64,000 nucleotides of DNA from Lachnospiraceae bacterium. GTDB taxonomy: Bacteria; Bacillota; Clostridia; Lachnospirales; Lachnospiraceae. Below the pieces are notes generated by a model. The model was not told the DNA's origin. It searched no databases and saw only the letters and a list, made by a program, of their open reading frames with translations. This document shows positions 16,283 to 25,472 of the stretch, in pieces. Location of the stretch: the NCBI GenBank assembly GCA_022799355.1, contig JAAWOG010000007.1, forward strand, positions 1 to 64,000. The letters run 5' to 3'. Within the stretch, counting starts at the first letter, position 1. The number at the start of each line of letters is the position of its first letter. Both the position numbers and the translations under genes were made by a program.

Positions 16283-19200
16283 TTATATATCCGATGCTTT
16301 CATTGCCTTAAAACGTGTCGCCTTCCCTTTTGTCAGCAGATAGCCCTCATACTCCGATACCGCCTGCGTTTTTTCCGATATACCCAGGTCCCCGCTGAAT
16401 ACGGAGTAGGACTGAAAGCTTCCGCCCAGCAGTATCCCGCTGTTTTCCCTTGCCATCAGCATACATACCGTCTCTCCCTGCTCGCTGAGCCGGCAGAAAG
16501 TATCCACCTCTTCCGCAATATACAGATTGACGTTCAGCCCCACGCCGAGCCGTATGATTGCGCCGAGTCTGTCCGCCGTCTTTTCCGCCATTTCCTCATA
16601 GGCCTTCTTATAGTCGTCTATGAAAATATAAACCGGTGTAAAGACAATATCCTCCTGTGCATCATGCAAATTTTTACGCTCCTGCAGAAGCGGTACGATC
16701 TTCGCCATATAGTCGTCCAATGCTTCCGCTTCGGCAAGAATCCCGCATCGTTCGTCCTTTGCCCACGCATCCTGATATGTTCTGCGGGAGAATATCACAA
16801 CCTCCGCCGCCCCGTCCGAAAGCGCCTCCCTCGCAAGCAGCGCGATCATATTGCTCTTTCCGCCGCCCCCGGTTCCCACGATCGGCATATAGTGTTTTCT
16901 CTCATCCGGCAGGAAGAGCGGTTCTACAAACTGGCGGGAAAGTCCCAGTACCATACCGCTTCCGTGGACGTCGCCGAAAAGGATCTTCTCCGGCATGATC
17001 GGAATGGGCGCTGCTTCCGCTCCCTTCCAGATGCTTCTCATCTCCTTCGCATATTGTCTGATACGGGCTACCCGGTCGCTCTCCTTCTTTCCCGATGCGG
17101 GCAGCGCCGCCTGAAATTCCAGGGGCGGCGTGCCCTTGATCAGTCCCCGCCCCTCCATGTCTTCCGGTTCCAGTCCCTCCGTCCTGCCGACAATCCCCTG
17201 ATAGTCCGATTTATCCGTCATCTGCAGGGCTGCCGCCATCTTAATATTCTGGTTGATCTTAAAACCGAGCGCCATCGGGGAGTTCGCCGTCACAAGCAGA
17301 TAGATGCCATAGCTGCCGCCCTCTCTTGTCAGTTGGATAAAGAAAGACTCAAAATCCGGATATAACTGCAGTACCGGGGCAAAGTTATCCAGTGCCAGCA
17401 CAATATAGGGCAGTTTTTCTCCGGTCGCCTGCATATAAGCCTGCAGGGAACCGACGCCGATATCCGAGAATTTCATCTTCCGCTCCAGCAGCTTTCTCTC
17501 CAGCATCTGCACCAGCTTTTCCAGACGCACCTCGTCGTTGTCGTTCGCCGTCCCGCCGACATGCGGGAAATCCCTGAAAATCCCCAGGCTCCATCCGCCG
17601 AAATCCATCAGGTAGATATTGACTTCCTCCGGCGTATAGTGCAGGATCAGGGACATGATCATCGTCTGCAGCATTGTGGTCTTCCCGGTTCCCGGCGCGC
17701 CGAAAATACTGATATGTCCGTCCCCCGTGAGGTCGAAAGCCAGCGGATACTGTCGCTGCGAGGCAGGTTCATCCACCATACCCGCAACGAACTTTAACGC
17801 CTCCGGCCTCTCTTCCCCCCATGCGCCGTCTATAAATCCGAAATCCTGCACCACCTCTTCCAGATAAATTTCCCCGGGCAGTTTGGGCATCCATATCTTA
17901 TCTGCCTCCTGATACCCGTTGTTTTTCACAAAATCGGCAAGGTAATCCACCACTTTGGATATTTCCGTATCCCCGCTGCCCATCACCTGGTCCATCTCTT
18001 CATTTTCGTAGCAGGTGCGCCGCCCCTGCCGGTTCACCACGGACACCTTCCGGGACTGCGCCTGCTTATCCTGCACTTCCGGGCTGTATCTTGCGCCGCT
18101 GTAGAAGGACTGTATCAGCTCATACACTTCATCCTCACCCACCTGCACATAGGCGCGCCCCGGCACCGTAATCTTCGCGGCGTCTGCATGGTGCAGCATC
18201 TCCTTGCTGTCCGCGGAATTTGCGACTCTCAGGCACCAGCGGAAATTGATATTGCCGCTCATCTGATCGCTCACCACACCCGCCGGTTTCTGCGTCATCA
18301 GAATCGCAAACACGCCCAGCGACCTCCCGATCCGGAGAATCTTTTCCACCACCGCAGTGAAATCCGGAAACTGCATTCTGAATTCCGCAAATTCGTCAAT
18401 GACGATAAAGAGAAAAGGAAACGGTTCCTTCGCCTTTCCCTCCCGGTACCACGCCAGATACTGCAGAATACTGTTTGCGCCGTATTGATCCAGAAGCGCT
18501 TTCCTTCTCGCAAGCTCATTCTCTAGTGCGATCAGGTTACGCCCGATCTTGTTGTCCAGATCGGAGATCGTACCCGCCAGATGGGGCAGGTGCCAGAAAG
18601 GCAGAAGCAGTCCCGTCCCTTTAAAATCAATCAGCACAAACGCCGCTTCCGCGGGCGAAAACTTCAGCGCCATAGACAATATCCAGGACTGTACCATCTC
18701 CGACTTTCCGGAACCCGTCATGCCCGCCACGACGCCATGAGGGCCGTATTTTTTCTCATGAATGTCAAAGATAAACTGTTCACCGTTTGCCTTCACGCCG
18801 ATCGGCACCGCCAGAGAGACGTCCGTGCGCCCCTTCCCCCATCGTTTCCCCACATCCAGTTCATTTGGCGTCCGTACGCCATAGCCTTCCAGAAACGTGA
18901 TGCTGACGGGAAGTTCGCCCTCGGACTGTCCGCCCTTTTGGCGGATCGGCGCCATACTCCGGGCAAACTCTTCATAAGCCGCAGGATCAATGCTGTCCGG
19001 TTTCACTTTCGCTTTGTCGGATATATTTTCTTTCGCGTAATACTTTCCGTTCTTTCCTGCCACTTCTATGATAGTGCCGCACTCCTTCGGCAAAAGTTCT
19101 ATTCTGTCGTAGGCAAATATCACGGAGAAACCCAGCTTCTTTTCGCCGCTCAAAAGATATTTGAGCACCGCCTGATGTTCCATGTATACATATTCTGTCA

Positions 19201-20746
19201 GTACAAACAGATACAGCGGCAAAAATGTCCCGTTCTCATTCTCCTTCGCCTCCATGCTGCGCTGTTTAAACAGTTCCTCAAAAGAACGCATCAGCGCATC
19301 CGTGCTCTGCGGAGAATCCGCTATGTATCTCGCCTTTCTTCCCTCGTCAAAACTGTGGGGCAGCCATCTGATCCAGTCAAATTCCTGCGCCTCCTGTCTT
19401 GCATAGACCGACACGATCCTGACATCCTCATAAGAGTGGTGCAGCGCCGCCTCCATCACCAGATTTTTGATCAGCCTTACCGCACTCTTCCTCTCCCCCA
19501 CGATGCCGACCAGATTACCGTTTCCGAAATCACAGGTGATCGGGACATTCTGCACCGTCTGTCCCTCCGCCACGATTCTTTCCGCCCGCGCAAGCAAAGA
19601 ATCTTCCTCGATCGTAAATCCGTTTTTCTGCCCGCTTACCTCAAAGCTCGTCGGACTCTCCCCAATACCGATCCGAAGCCGCATAAAATCTTCGTCCGTA
19701 TCCCGGCGGCTCCAGAGCCTGATATCCCTCGCCTTCACGATGGAAAGGCACTCTTCCAGAGAAGGATTCGCCCCCTGCATAGCAATGATCTGCTGCCGTT
19801 TCATGGACTGTATTTTCTTTTCCGCCTCATCCAGATAGGCTCCGTATTTCGTCAGGCGCGCCTGCTCTTTTTCCCTGTATTTCTTCTTTTGCTTTTTATG
19901 GCTTCTCACCGACAGTACGATCTGCGCAACCGCCATCGGCCCCGTAAAGATCAGCAATGTTCCCATGGACGCCGCCGTCACAACAGCCATCAGTCCCAAC
20001 GAGATCAGCATCACAAGGGGGGACGTCAGAATACTGATCCAGTCTGATTCCGGTTTTGTGGATTCCGCGGGCGGATTCTGAATCTCTATCTTCTCCGTGG
20101 GCAGTCCCCTTGAGAGCCTCGGCGCCCTGCCGAACCAGTGGGGATAGGCGTCCTCCTTCTCCTCAAATAACCCGTCGTCTTCCTGAACGCCGATCATCAG
20201 AAAGCCGTCTTTATACAGGATATTGTAATCCCCTATGGATATCACATCGCCGTTTTGCAGCATTGTCTCTTCGGTCAGCCTTTCCTGATTGAGAAAAGTT
20301 CCGTTTCTGCTGCCGTTGTCGGATATCTGCCAGCCGTCGTCCCTCCCGACTATCACGGCATGCTGCCTTGAGACATTGCTGCCCGGCAGCACCATATCGC
20401 ATCCCCTGCCGCGCCCTAAAACCACCTGACTGTTTCCTGTCATTTTAAATTTCTGTGTCGCTTCGGCGTGATATTCCAGAACACAGGCCGCAATATGCGC
20501 CGATCTGTCCAGGATAAATACCTCGCCCTCCTGCAGCTTTCGCTCTCCATCCGCCAGCGTTTCGTCCCTGCCGCTGACAAACCATGAGCCGTTCCTTTTG
20601 TGAAAAAATAAATGTCTCTCCCCGATATGTCCGGATACGACACGGCAGTCGTCCTTTTCCCCCGTGCCGACAGAGAGCTGTTCCCTCCCGTTCAGCGGGA
20701 AATCATATATATTTTCCCCCGCATATACCCTGATCCGATATTCCAT
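16283..20746 (-). CDS. essC: EssC-type FtsK/SpoIIIE ATPase of type VII secretion, with N-terminal FHA domains
   Basis: A 1487-residue motor protein. Residues 1-95 resemble a degenerate FHA domain. Residues 108-190 are a canonical FHA domain (LGRGRGCDMVLPGSNVSRQH, NGSRNGTFLN) able to bind phosphothreonine. Two close membrane segments lie at about 234-280. Three FtsK-like ATPase domains follow, with Walker A motifs GMTGSGKS near 674, GAPGTGKT near 1015 and GTGGGGKS near 1289; Walker B of the first is LFIVIDEF near 782. This is the EssC plan. The start at 20746 (MEYRIRVYAG) is chosen over 20803 because GGAGG lies about 11 nt before it and the protein then begins at the FHA fold. First gene of the operon. 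Confidence 0.93.
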   Translation of the reverse strand: MEYRIRVYAGENIYDFPLNGREQLSVGTGEKDDCRVVSGHIGERHLFFHKRNGSWFVSGRDETLADGERKLQEGEVFILDRSAHIAACVLEYHAEATQKFKMTGNSQVVLGRGRGCDMVLPGSNVSRQHAVIVGRDDGWQISDNGSRNGTFLNQERLTEETMLQNGDVISIGDYNILYKDGFLMIGVQEDDGLFEEKEDAYPHWFGRAPRLSRGLPTEKIEIQNPPAESTKPESDWISILTSPLVMLISLGLMAVVTAASMGTLLIFTGPMAVAQIVLSVRSHKKQKKKYREKEQARLTKYGAYLDEAEKKIQSMKRQQIIAMQGANPSLEECLSIVKARDIRLWSRRDTDEDFMRLRIGIGESPTSFEVSGQKNGFTIEEDSLLARAERIVAEGQTVQNVPITCDFGNGNLVGIVGERKSAVRLIKNLVMEAALHHSYEDVRIVSVYARQEAQEFDWIRWLPHSFDEGRKARYIADSPQSTDALMRSFEELFKQRSMEAKENENGTFLPLYLFVLTEYVYMEHQAVLKYLLSGEKKLGFSVIFAYDRIELLPKECGTIIEVAGKNGKYYAKENISDKAKVKPDSIDPAAYEEFARSMAPIRQKGGQSEGELPVSITFLEGYGVRTPNELDVGKRWGKGRTDVSLAVPIGVKANGEQFIFDIHEKKYGPHGVVAGMTGSGKSEMVQSWILSMALKFSPAEAAFVLIDFKGTGLLLPFWHLPHLAGTISDLDNKIGRNLIALENELARRKALLDQYGANSILQYLAWYREGKAKEPFPFLFIVIDEFAEFRMQFPDFTAVVEKILRIGRSLGVFAILMTQKPAGVVSDQMSGNINFRWCLRVANSADSKEMLHHADAAKITVPGRAYVQVGEDEVYELIQSFYSGARYSPEVQDKQAQSRKVSVVNRQGRRTCYENEEMDQVMGSGDTEISKVVDYLADFVKNNGYQEADKIWMPKLPGEIYLEEVVQDFGFIDGAWGEERPEALKFVAGMVDEPASQRQYPLAFDLTGDGHISIFGAPGTGKTTMLQTMIMSLILHYTPEEVNIYLMDFGGWSLGIFRDFPHVGGTANDNDEVRLEKLVQMLERKLLERKMKFSDIGVGSLQAYMQATGEKLPYIVLALDNFAPVLQLYPDFESFFIQLTREGGSYGIYLLVTANSPMALGFKINQNIKMAAALQMTDKSDYQGIVGRTEGLEPEDMEGRGLIKGTPPLEFQAALPASGKKESDRVARIRQYAKEMRSIWKGAEAAPIPIMPEKILFGDVHGSGMVLGLSRQFVEPLFLPDERKHYMPIVGTGGGGKSNMIALLAREALSDGAAEVVIFSRRTYQDAWAKDERCGILAEAEALDDYMAKIVPLLQERKNLHDAQEDIVFTPVYIFIDDYKKAYEEMAEKTADRLGAIIRLGVGLNVNLYIAEEVDTFCRLSEQGETVCMLMARENSGILLGGSFQSYSVFSGDLGISEKTQAVSEYEGYLLTKGKATRFKAMKASDI

Positions 20747-20849
20747 TCTCTCATCCGCCTCCCCACATAGATTTTTAAAATTAAGTCCCCGCGCGCCCCG
20801 CATGCTGCATCAGCAACAATCTTCCATATGCGGGTTTGCGCATACAAAA

Positions 20850-20882
20850 AAGCGTACCATAAGTAAATGATACGCTCCAAAA
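20850..20882 (-). terminator. Intrinsic terminator or attenuator in the leader of the secretion operon
   Basis: AGCGTACCAT (20851-20860) pairs with ATGATACGCT (20867-20876) with one mismatch. On the minus strand the stem is followed by TTTTTT. It lies between the promoter at 21048-21076 and the essC start at 20746. It is therefore either an attenuator of the secretion operon or the terminator of the regulator gene ending at 21161. Confidence 0.7.
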
Positions 20883-21047
20883 ACAACAGATATATATTTT
20901 TAACTGCACGCGAAAACAGACGCACGTCCGTCAACGCACGGATACCGATTAACCTTTCATTACCCCCCCCGATATGTTTATCCTGTGCTGCGCCCGCACA
21001 TCTTTCGTCTCTCATGTCTGTTCCCCGCCTCACGATGTAATACGGAC

Positions 21048-21076
21048 ATTTTAACACAGTTTAAACAATTATGCAA
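21048..21076 (-). promoter_or_regulatory. Candidate promoter of the type VII-like operon
   Basis: The minus strand reads TTGCAT, 17 nt, TAAAAT, with TGT just before the -10 (extended -10). The predicted transcript would have a leader of about 295 nt before essC, crossing the terminator-like hairpin at 20850-20882. The rest of 20747-21160 holds no gene that I can support. Confidence 0.6.
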
Positions 21077-21160
21077 ATTTGCCATTTATATCCACCGGGA
21101 CCGTCCGTATTCCATGATTCATTTCTTCTTGAAACAGCCCTGCCAATCTCATAAGCCATG

Positions 21161-22750
21161 TCAGCCCAAAAGCCGGCTCCTGTACTCCCGCGGGCTCATC
21201 CCCGCGTTTTTCCGAAAAACTCTGCTGAAATATGTATAATCATCATACCCCACCATAAAAGCAACCTCGGTCAGGTTCTTCTTCCCCTCCTGAATATACT
21301 GCTTCGCCTTCTCCATCCTCTTGTTTGTGATATACAAAACCGGACTCTCCCCTATCTCCTGCCTGAACACTCTCGAAAAATAGGAATGCTCCACATGGAA
21401 CTGTTCCGCCAGCATGGTCAGTGTCAGTTCCTCATAAAAATGCTGATCGATCCATGCGGCCGCCTCCCGCACGATCGCTTTCATGGAATCCGTAGCCGCC
21501 TCCCTCTTTTCCGGCACCAGCATACTGACCACTTCCCGGATCATATCGCATACATTCCGGATATCAAGGCTCTCCACCATCTTATCCAAAGACTCCGTCA
21601 TATTTTCTATATCAATCGCTTTTTCCGTACTGTATTCCCGCACCGCATAATCCTGCAGTACATTCATGATCTGCCGCACTGTCTGTCGAACCTCCAGATA
21701 ACTCCAGCCCTTCCTCTCACAATCCGCAAGCCCGGTCTCCTCCAGTATCACCCGGCAAACACCCTCGCCGTCACTGACAGCCAGATGAAATCGAACCTGT
21801 TTCTCCTTTTCTTCCTGAAAATGGAGCGCCATCTTATCCGACCGCTTTCCCCCCGCCCCACAGAACAGTATTTCATCCTTCCGGCAGAATTTCCGTTCCA
21901 TCAAAAGCCCTATTGTCTCCATATAGGCCGTATGAATGCTTTCCATGGAATAAGAATGCCCGCTGATGCAAAGCGTCAGTTCCGTCCGCAAAAATTCCGA
22001 CATGCCTGTCATTAATTTCTCCGCCGCTCTCTCCAGTTCCTTTCCGCTCATTTCCGTGATGATCAGAAACTCATTGGAGTGATAGATATAATTAAATACG
22101 ATCGCCTTTTCATTACAAAGAAACTCCCGTATTTTCTCTTTCATCTGAAACGAAAATCCATTCCTGCTCTGCCTGCTTTTTCTGACAATCTCCTGCAGAT
22201 TATGTATCTTAAGCAGCATCATACTGATCCCTGCCAGGTCCATCCCCGCATTGACCGACACGCTCGAAGCCAGAGGAAACTGCCTGTGAGCGATCATCTC
22301 ACTGAATTCCGTATCCTGTATCAGTGAAGCCGCCTCCTGCAACCGTCTCTGCTCGTGCTCCCTCTCCCCGATCAGCTCAAGCGCTCTGACCAGTGCATTC
22401 ACCAGGTCCATCTTTGTCACCGGCTTCATCAGATAGTTGATGGAACCGGCAAGAAAAGAATCCTTCACATAGGCAAAATCATTATAACCGCTGACCACAA
22501 AAGAGATCACCTTCGGATATTTTTCCTGCACGACCGCCAGAAGTTCCGTTCCCGACAAAAAGGGCATATCAATATCCGTGATCAGGATATCCGGCACTTC
22601 CTCCTCCATTTTCCGCAGTACATCCTCCCCGTCCACAGCCGGCTCCAGCAGTTCCAGAGAGTACTTCTCCCAGGGGATCATACGTTTTATTTTTTCTCTT
22701 GTCCAGTATTCGTCATCGGCAATCAGCACTTTGTATTTTCTCTCATCCAT
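21161..22750 (-). CDS. YesN-type response regulator with AraC HTH
   Basis: A 529-residue regulator. Residues 1-125 are a receiver domain (KVLIADDEYWTREKI, phosphoacceptor in ILITDIDMPFLSG, SGYNDF, KPV). A long middle region follows, and residues 430-529 are an AraC/XylS DNA-binding domain (LTLTMLAEQFHVEHSYFSRVF, FMVGYDDYTYFSRVFRK). Proteins of this build pair with YesM-like kinases and commonly activate CUT1 sugar transport operons. Its start overlaps the kinase gene by 8 bp, so the two are co-translated. The alpha-galactoside module at 390-5960 is the nearest likely target. Confidence 0.93.
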   Translation of the reverse strand: MDERKYKVLIADDEYWTREKIKRMIPWEKYSLELLEPAVDGEDVLRKMEEEVPDILITDIDMPFLSGTELLAVVQEKYPKVISFVVSGYNDFAYVKDSFLAGSINYLMKPVTKMDLVNALVRALELIGEREHEQRRLQEAASLIQDTEFSEMIAHRQFPLASSVSVNAGMDLAGISMMLLKIHNLQEIVRKSRQSRNGFSFQMKEKIREFLCNEKAIVFNYIYHSNEFLIITEMSGKELERAAEKLMTGMSEFLRTELTLCISGHSYSMESIHTAYMETIGLLMERKFCRKDEILFCGAGGKRSDKMALHFQEEKEKQVRFHLAVSDGEGVCRVILEETGLADCERKGWSYLEVRQTVRQIMNVLQDYAVREYSTEKAIDIENMTESLDKMVESLDIRNVCDMIREVVSMLVPEKREAATDSMKAIVREAAAWIDQHFYEELTLTMLAEQFHVEHSYFSRVFRQEIGESPVLYITNKRMEKAKQYIQEGKKNLTEVAFMVGYDDYTYFSRVFRKNAGMSPREYRSRLLG

Positions 22751-24524
22751 TCTCCTTCTCCGCCTCTATCTTCGGTATCACCATGCGCACCTTCGTTCCT
22801 TCCCCAATCCTGCTCTCAATATGTAATCCGTACTCCTCTCCATATAAAATCTTCAGCCTTGCATTAATATTATGGATGCCGATGGAATTTCCCTGTTCCA
22901 CATAATCCAGATTACTGTGCCGAAGGCTTCCGTTCATTTTCTCCGCGTCCATTCCCACCCCGTTGTCCGCCACACAGATCTCCAGCAATTCCTCCCGCAC
23001 CTTTGCCTCGATCCTGACCTGCTTTTCTCCCCTCTTATTGCGCAGGCCGTGATTCAGCGCATTTTCTACCAGCGGCTGAATGGATATCCTGGGCACCCGC
23101 GCCTTAAGGGAATTCGCATCGATGTCATAATAATACCGCACATGGTCCTGCATACGGACATCCATAACATAACAGTAGTTTTTTAAATGCACAATTTCCT
23201 TTGCCACGGTGGAAAAAGGATCTTTCATATTTAAACTGTAGCGGAAAATATTGGACAGAGACTGACTCAGCATCCCTACCTCCGGGCAGTCCCTCACCTC
23301 CGCAATACTGCTCATCGTATCTAACGTATTATAGAGAAAATGCGGATTAATCTGCGCCTGCAGCGCCTTATACTGTGCCTGTACCAACTGGAGACTCGCC
23401 TGATTCTCCTTCTCTTTTAATTCTTCCACCTGGTCCAGCATCACATTGAAGTTTCTTCCCAGTTCTCCGATCTCATCCGACTTTGTCACATTCGCCCGCA
23501 GCTCCATCTCTCCGGCGGCAATCCTCTTGATTGTCTGCATCAGCATATCAAGAGGCTTTGTAATCGTACTGGACACGATAAAGATCAGCACCACTGACAC
23601 GATCACCATCACCACCGCTATCGTCACAAGGTTCACGGTCAGTGCCCGCTGGTTCTGCTGCAGGATGCTCTCCGGCATCAGCGAATACGCCGTCAGGTTG
23701 TACTTCCTCTGTTCCGCCTGAAACAGTTCCTGCGTGGATCTGCTCTCAATGGATGCCTGGTTGCCTGCTTTTATCTGCTCTGAGATCACCTGATAAATAC
23801 CGTCGTCTACCTCGGACAGGCTTCCCCTTGATACAATGGGACGGTCCGAATCCGACTGCAGCCAGATATACATCGTATTTTCCGTACAGTATTTCTCTAA
23901 AATAGAAGTAAACACCTTGCTGTCCACATCGCACACCACATAGCCGATCTTCCGCTCCCGGTTGCTGTTATTATAAAGTTTTAACACAAAACGGATGATA
24001 TCTTTCTCCCGATATGTATTGTAATATCCCGAGATCAGCAATGCCGTCTCATCCGATTCCACATATTCCCGCACCTTTCCCGCATTGTATGTTTCCATAT
24101 TCTCATAGATATCCACCGGATAATTATGTTTCGGCGTTGTCGCCTTCCGATAAGTGCTGATGATCTCATGATCCATCGTATATAAATAAAGTGCCATCAC
24201 CTTATCGCTTGTCTCAAAATTTTCTGCCCCGACTTCATAGGCTCTGCGGTAAAAATCTTCCCGGAGCCTCTCTATTCCGTAACCGTCATCTTTCAACGCA
24301 CTGATAAAGTCCTGCTCACTATAGATCTTTATCATCTTTTTTTCCATGTTGCCCGTAAAATGATAAATTTCCTCCTGCATATTTTTCAGGGAATTCTCAC
24401 TCTCTTCCCTGGAAAGATGATAAATCATCTCAGAAGAAGTCTCTTTAAACAAAAAAGTCTGTATCAAAAGCGCCAGAAGCACACAGACAATACAGCTCAG
24501 CAATATGCGGAAGCGCAGTTTCAT
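22743..24524 (-). CDS. YesM-type sensor histidine kinase
   Basis: A 593-residue membrane kinase. A membrane segment at about 7-25 is followed by an extracellular sensor region to about 290 and a second membrane segment (VTIAVVMVIVSVVLIFIVSS). A HAMP linker (ITKPLDMLMQTIKRIAAGEM) and the His_kinase region come next, with the phosphoacceptor in QINPHFLYNTLDTM near 391. A HATPase domain ends the protein (VENALNHGLRNKRG, ADNGVGMD, GIGIHNINARL-type box). It should sense an extracellular sugar, or a binding protein carrying one, and phosphorylate the partner at 21161-22750. Confidence 0.93.
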   Translation of the reverse strand: MKLRFRILLSCIVCVLLALLIQTFLFKETSSEMIYHLSREESENSLKNMQEEIYHFTGNMEKKMIKIYSEQDFISALKDDGYGIERLREDFYRRAYEVGAENFETSDKVMALYLYTMDHEIISTYRKATTPKHNYPVDIYENMETYNAGKVREYVESDETALLISGYYNTYREKDIIRFVLKLYNNSNRERKIGYVVCDVDSKVFTSILEKYCTENTMYIWLQSDSDRPIVSRGSLSEVDDGIYQVISEQIKAGNQASIESRSTQELFQAEQRKYNLTAYSLMPESILQQNQRALTVNLVTIAVVMVIVSVVLIFIVSSTITKPLDMLMQTIKRIAAGEMELRANVTKSDEIGELGRNFNVMLDQVEELKEKENQASLQLVQAQYKALQAQINPHFLYNTLDTMSSIAEVRDCPEVGMLSQSLSNIFRYSLNMKDPFSTVAKEIVHLKNYCYVMDVRMQDHVRYYYDIDANSLKARVPRISIQPLVENALNHGLRNKRGEKQVRIEAKVREELLEICVADNGVGMDAEKMNGSLRHSNLDYVEQGNSIGIHNINARLKILYGEEYGLHIESRIGEGTKVRMVIPKIEAEKENG

Positions 24525-24678
24525 ATGAATCCTCCCTCTGCCACGGAATTATATTTATTCATATCATACCATAAAATCCCTGCTTTCCGATTGGATTATT
24601 TTGAAGTCTCTTCACCCCTGCCTACTCCTGTCAGCCACCTGCTTTTTCTTCTCCTTTTCATTCGTTTTATTTTTCTCC

Positions 24679-25385
24679 TCATTGCAAATCTATTACTGCT
24701 TTCACAATCGCATATTCCTCAAAATCTTCCCGGTTTGGTATTCTCTTTCCGGCACGCTCCAAAATGGAATTGTCAATAACATATACCGAAATCGTATTGT
24801 CAAACTCCTCTCTTGGCACTTTTGTAATGCCATCTGTTTTCCCATATATGGCAATTCGTCCTATATTTTCATCTGACTTATCCCCAAGAACTACCACACT
24901 GTAATCAACCGTATCGCCATAAATATCCGGATAACTCGTATAGATCGTTGCCATAACGGGCGAAACCAACACAGAATCTATTGTATGTCCCATCTCCTCC
25001 TTTCCCACTTCAATCTCTGCTATTCCGGATTTATTTACCGCAACCGGTACCGAAAAATTCCAGTTTCCTTTTATTACATGATTGTTGCAGTTCACATTTG
25101 TTCCAATCAGCTCAAGCCTGCTGATATGTGTATTAAAACTAAATTCTTCCGGAAAGTCTTTATAGTCCAGAACATAGTATTCGCTCCCGACAAACGTATA
25201 ATCATCCGGAAATATTCCTTCCAGTCCTGCACTTCCCAATTCCACCAATGAGATTCCCGTTCCCTGTCCTCATCATAATCTACAACTCTTTTCTTTTTAC
25301 TGACAAAACGTGCTGACTTGTTCAGAATAATACGTGTCATCCATGTGGTAAAATATACCGGATTTCTCAGCGATTTGATTTTCAA
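24679..25385 (-). pseudogene. Scar of an ECF sigma factor / anti-sigma (DUF4179-like) pair
   Basis: Two unrelated fragments lie in different frames. From 25385 to about 25255 the sequence reads IKSLRNPVYFTTWMTRIILNKSARF, a piece of sigma region 2. From about 25255 to 24679 a second frame gives about 190 residues (GIFPDDYTFVGSEYYVLDY ... EEYAIVKAVIDLQ) resembling the outer C-terminal part of DUF4179-type anti-sigma proteins. The sigma N-terminus and region 4, and the anti-sigma N-terminus and membrane segment, are missing. A single internal deletion of a sigma/anti-sigma operon explains this best. The second fragment could still be translated from a TTG at 25248. Confidence 0.6.
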
Positions 25386-25429
25386 AAACCCCTTTCATTA
25401 GACTTGTATTTTGTCTAACAAAAGGGGTT
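25383..25429 (-). terminator. Strong two-part hairpin terminator after the AAA/nuclease gene
   Basis: AACCCCTTT (25387-25395) pairs with AAAGGGGTT (25421-25429), and inside it TTAGAC pairs with GTCTAA. The minus strand continues into TTTTT. It lies 44 bp after the stop at 25473 and directly abuts the truncated sigma fragment. Confidence 0.85.
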
Positions 25430-25472
25430 CACTTCAAAACGAGCGGCATAATAGCTTTTCGTATTTTTTCAT

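Noticed and set aside
18581-20047. A plus-strand open frame of 488 codons
   Set aside because: Antisense to the EssC gene, with the biased composition of a shadow frame and no recognisable motif.
6678-20746. Polymorphic toxin/immunity island
   Set aside because: The two peptidase fusions are not followed by small unique immunity-like genes; the next genes are YukD and the phosphatase.
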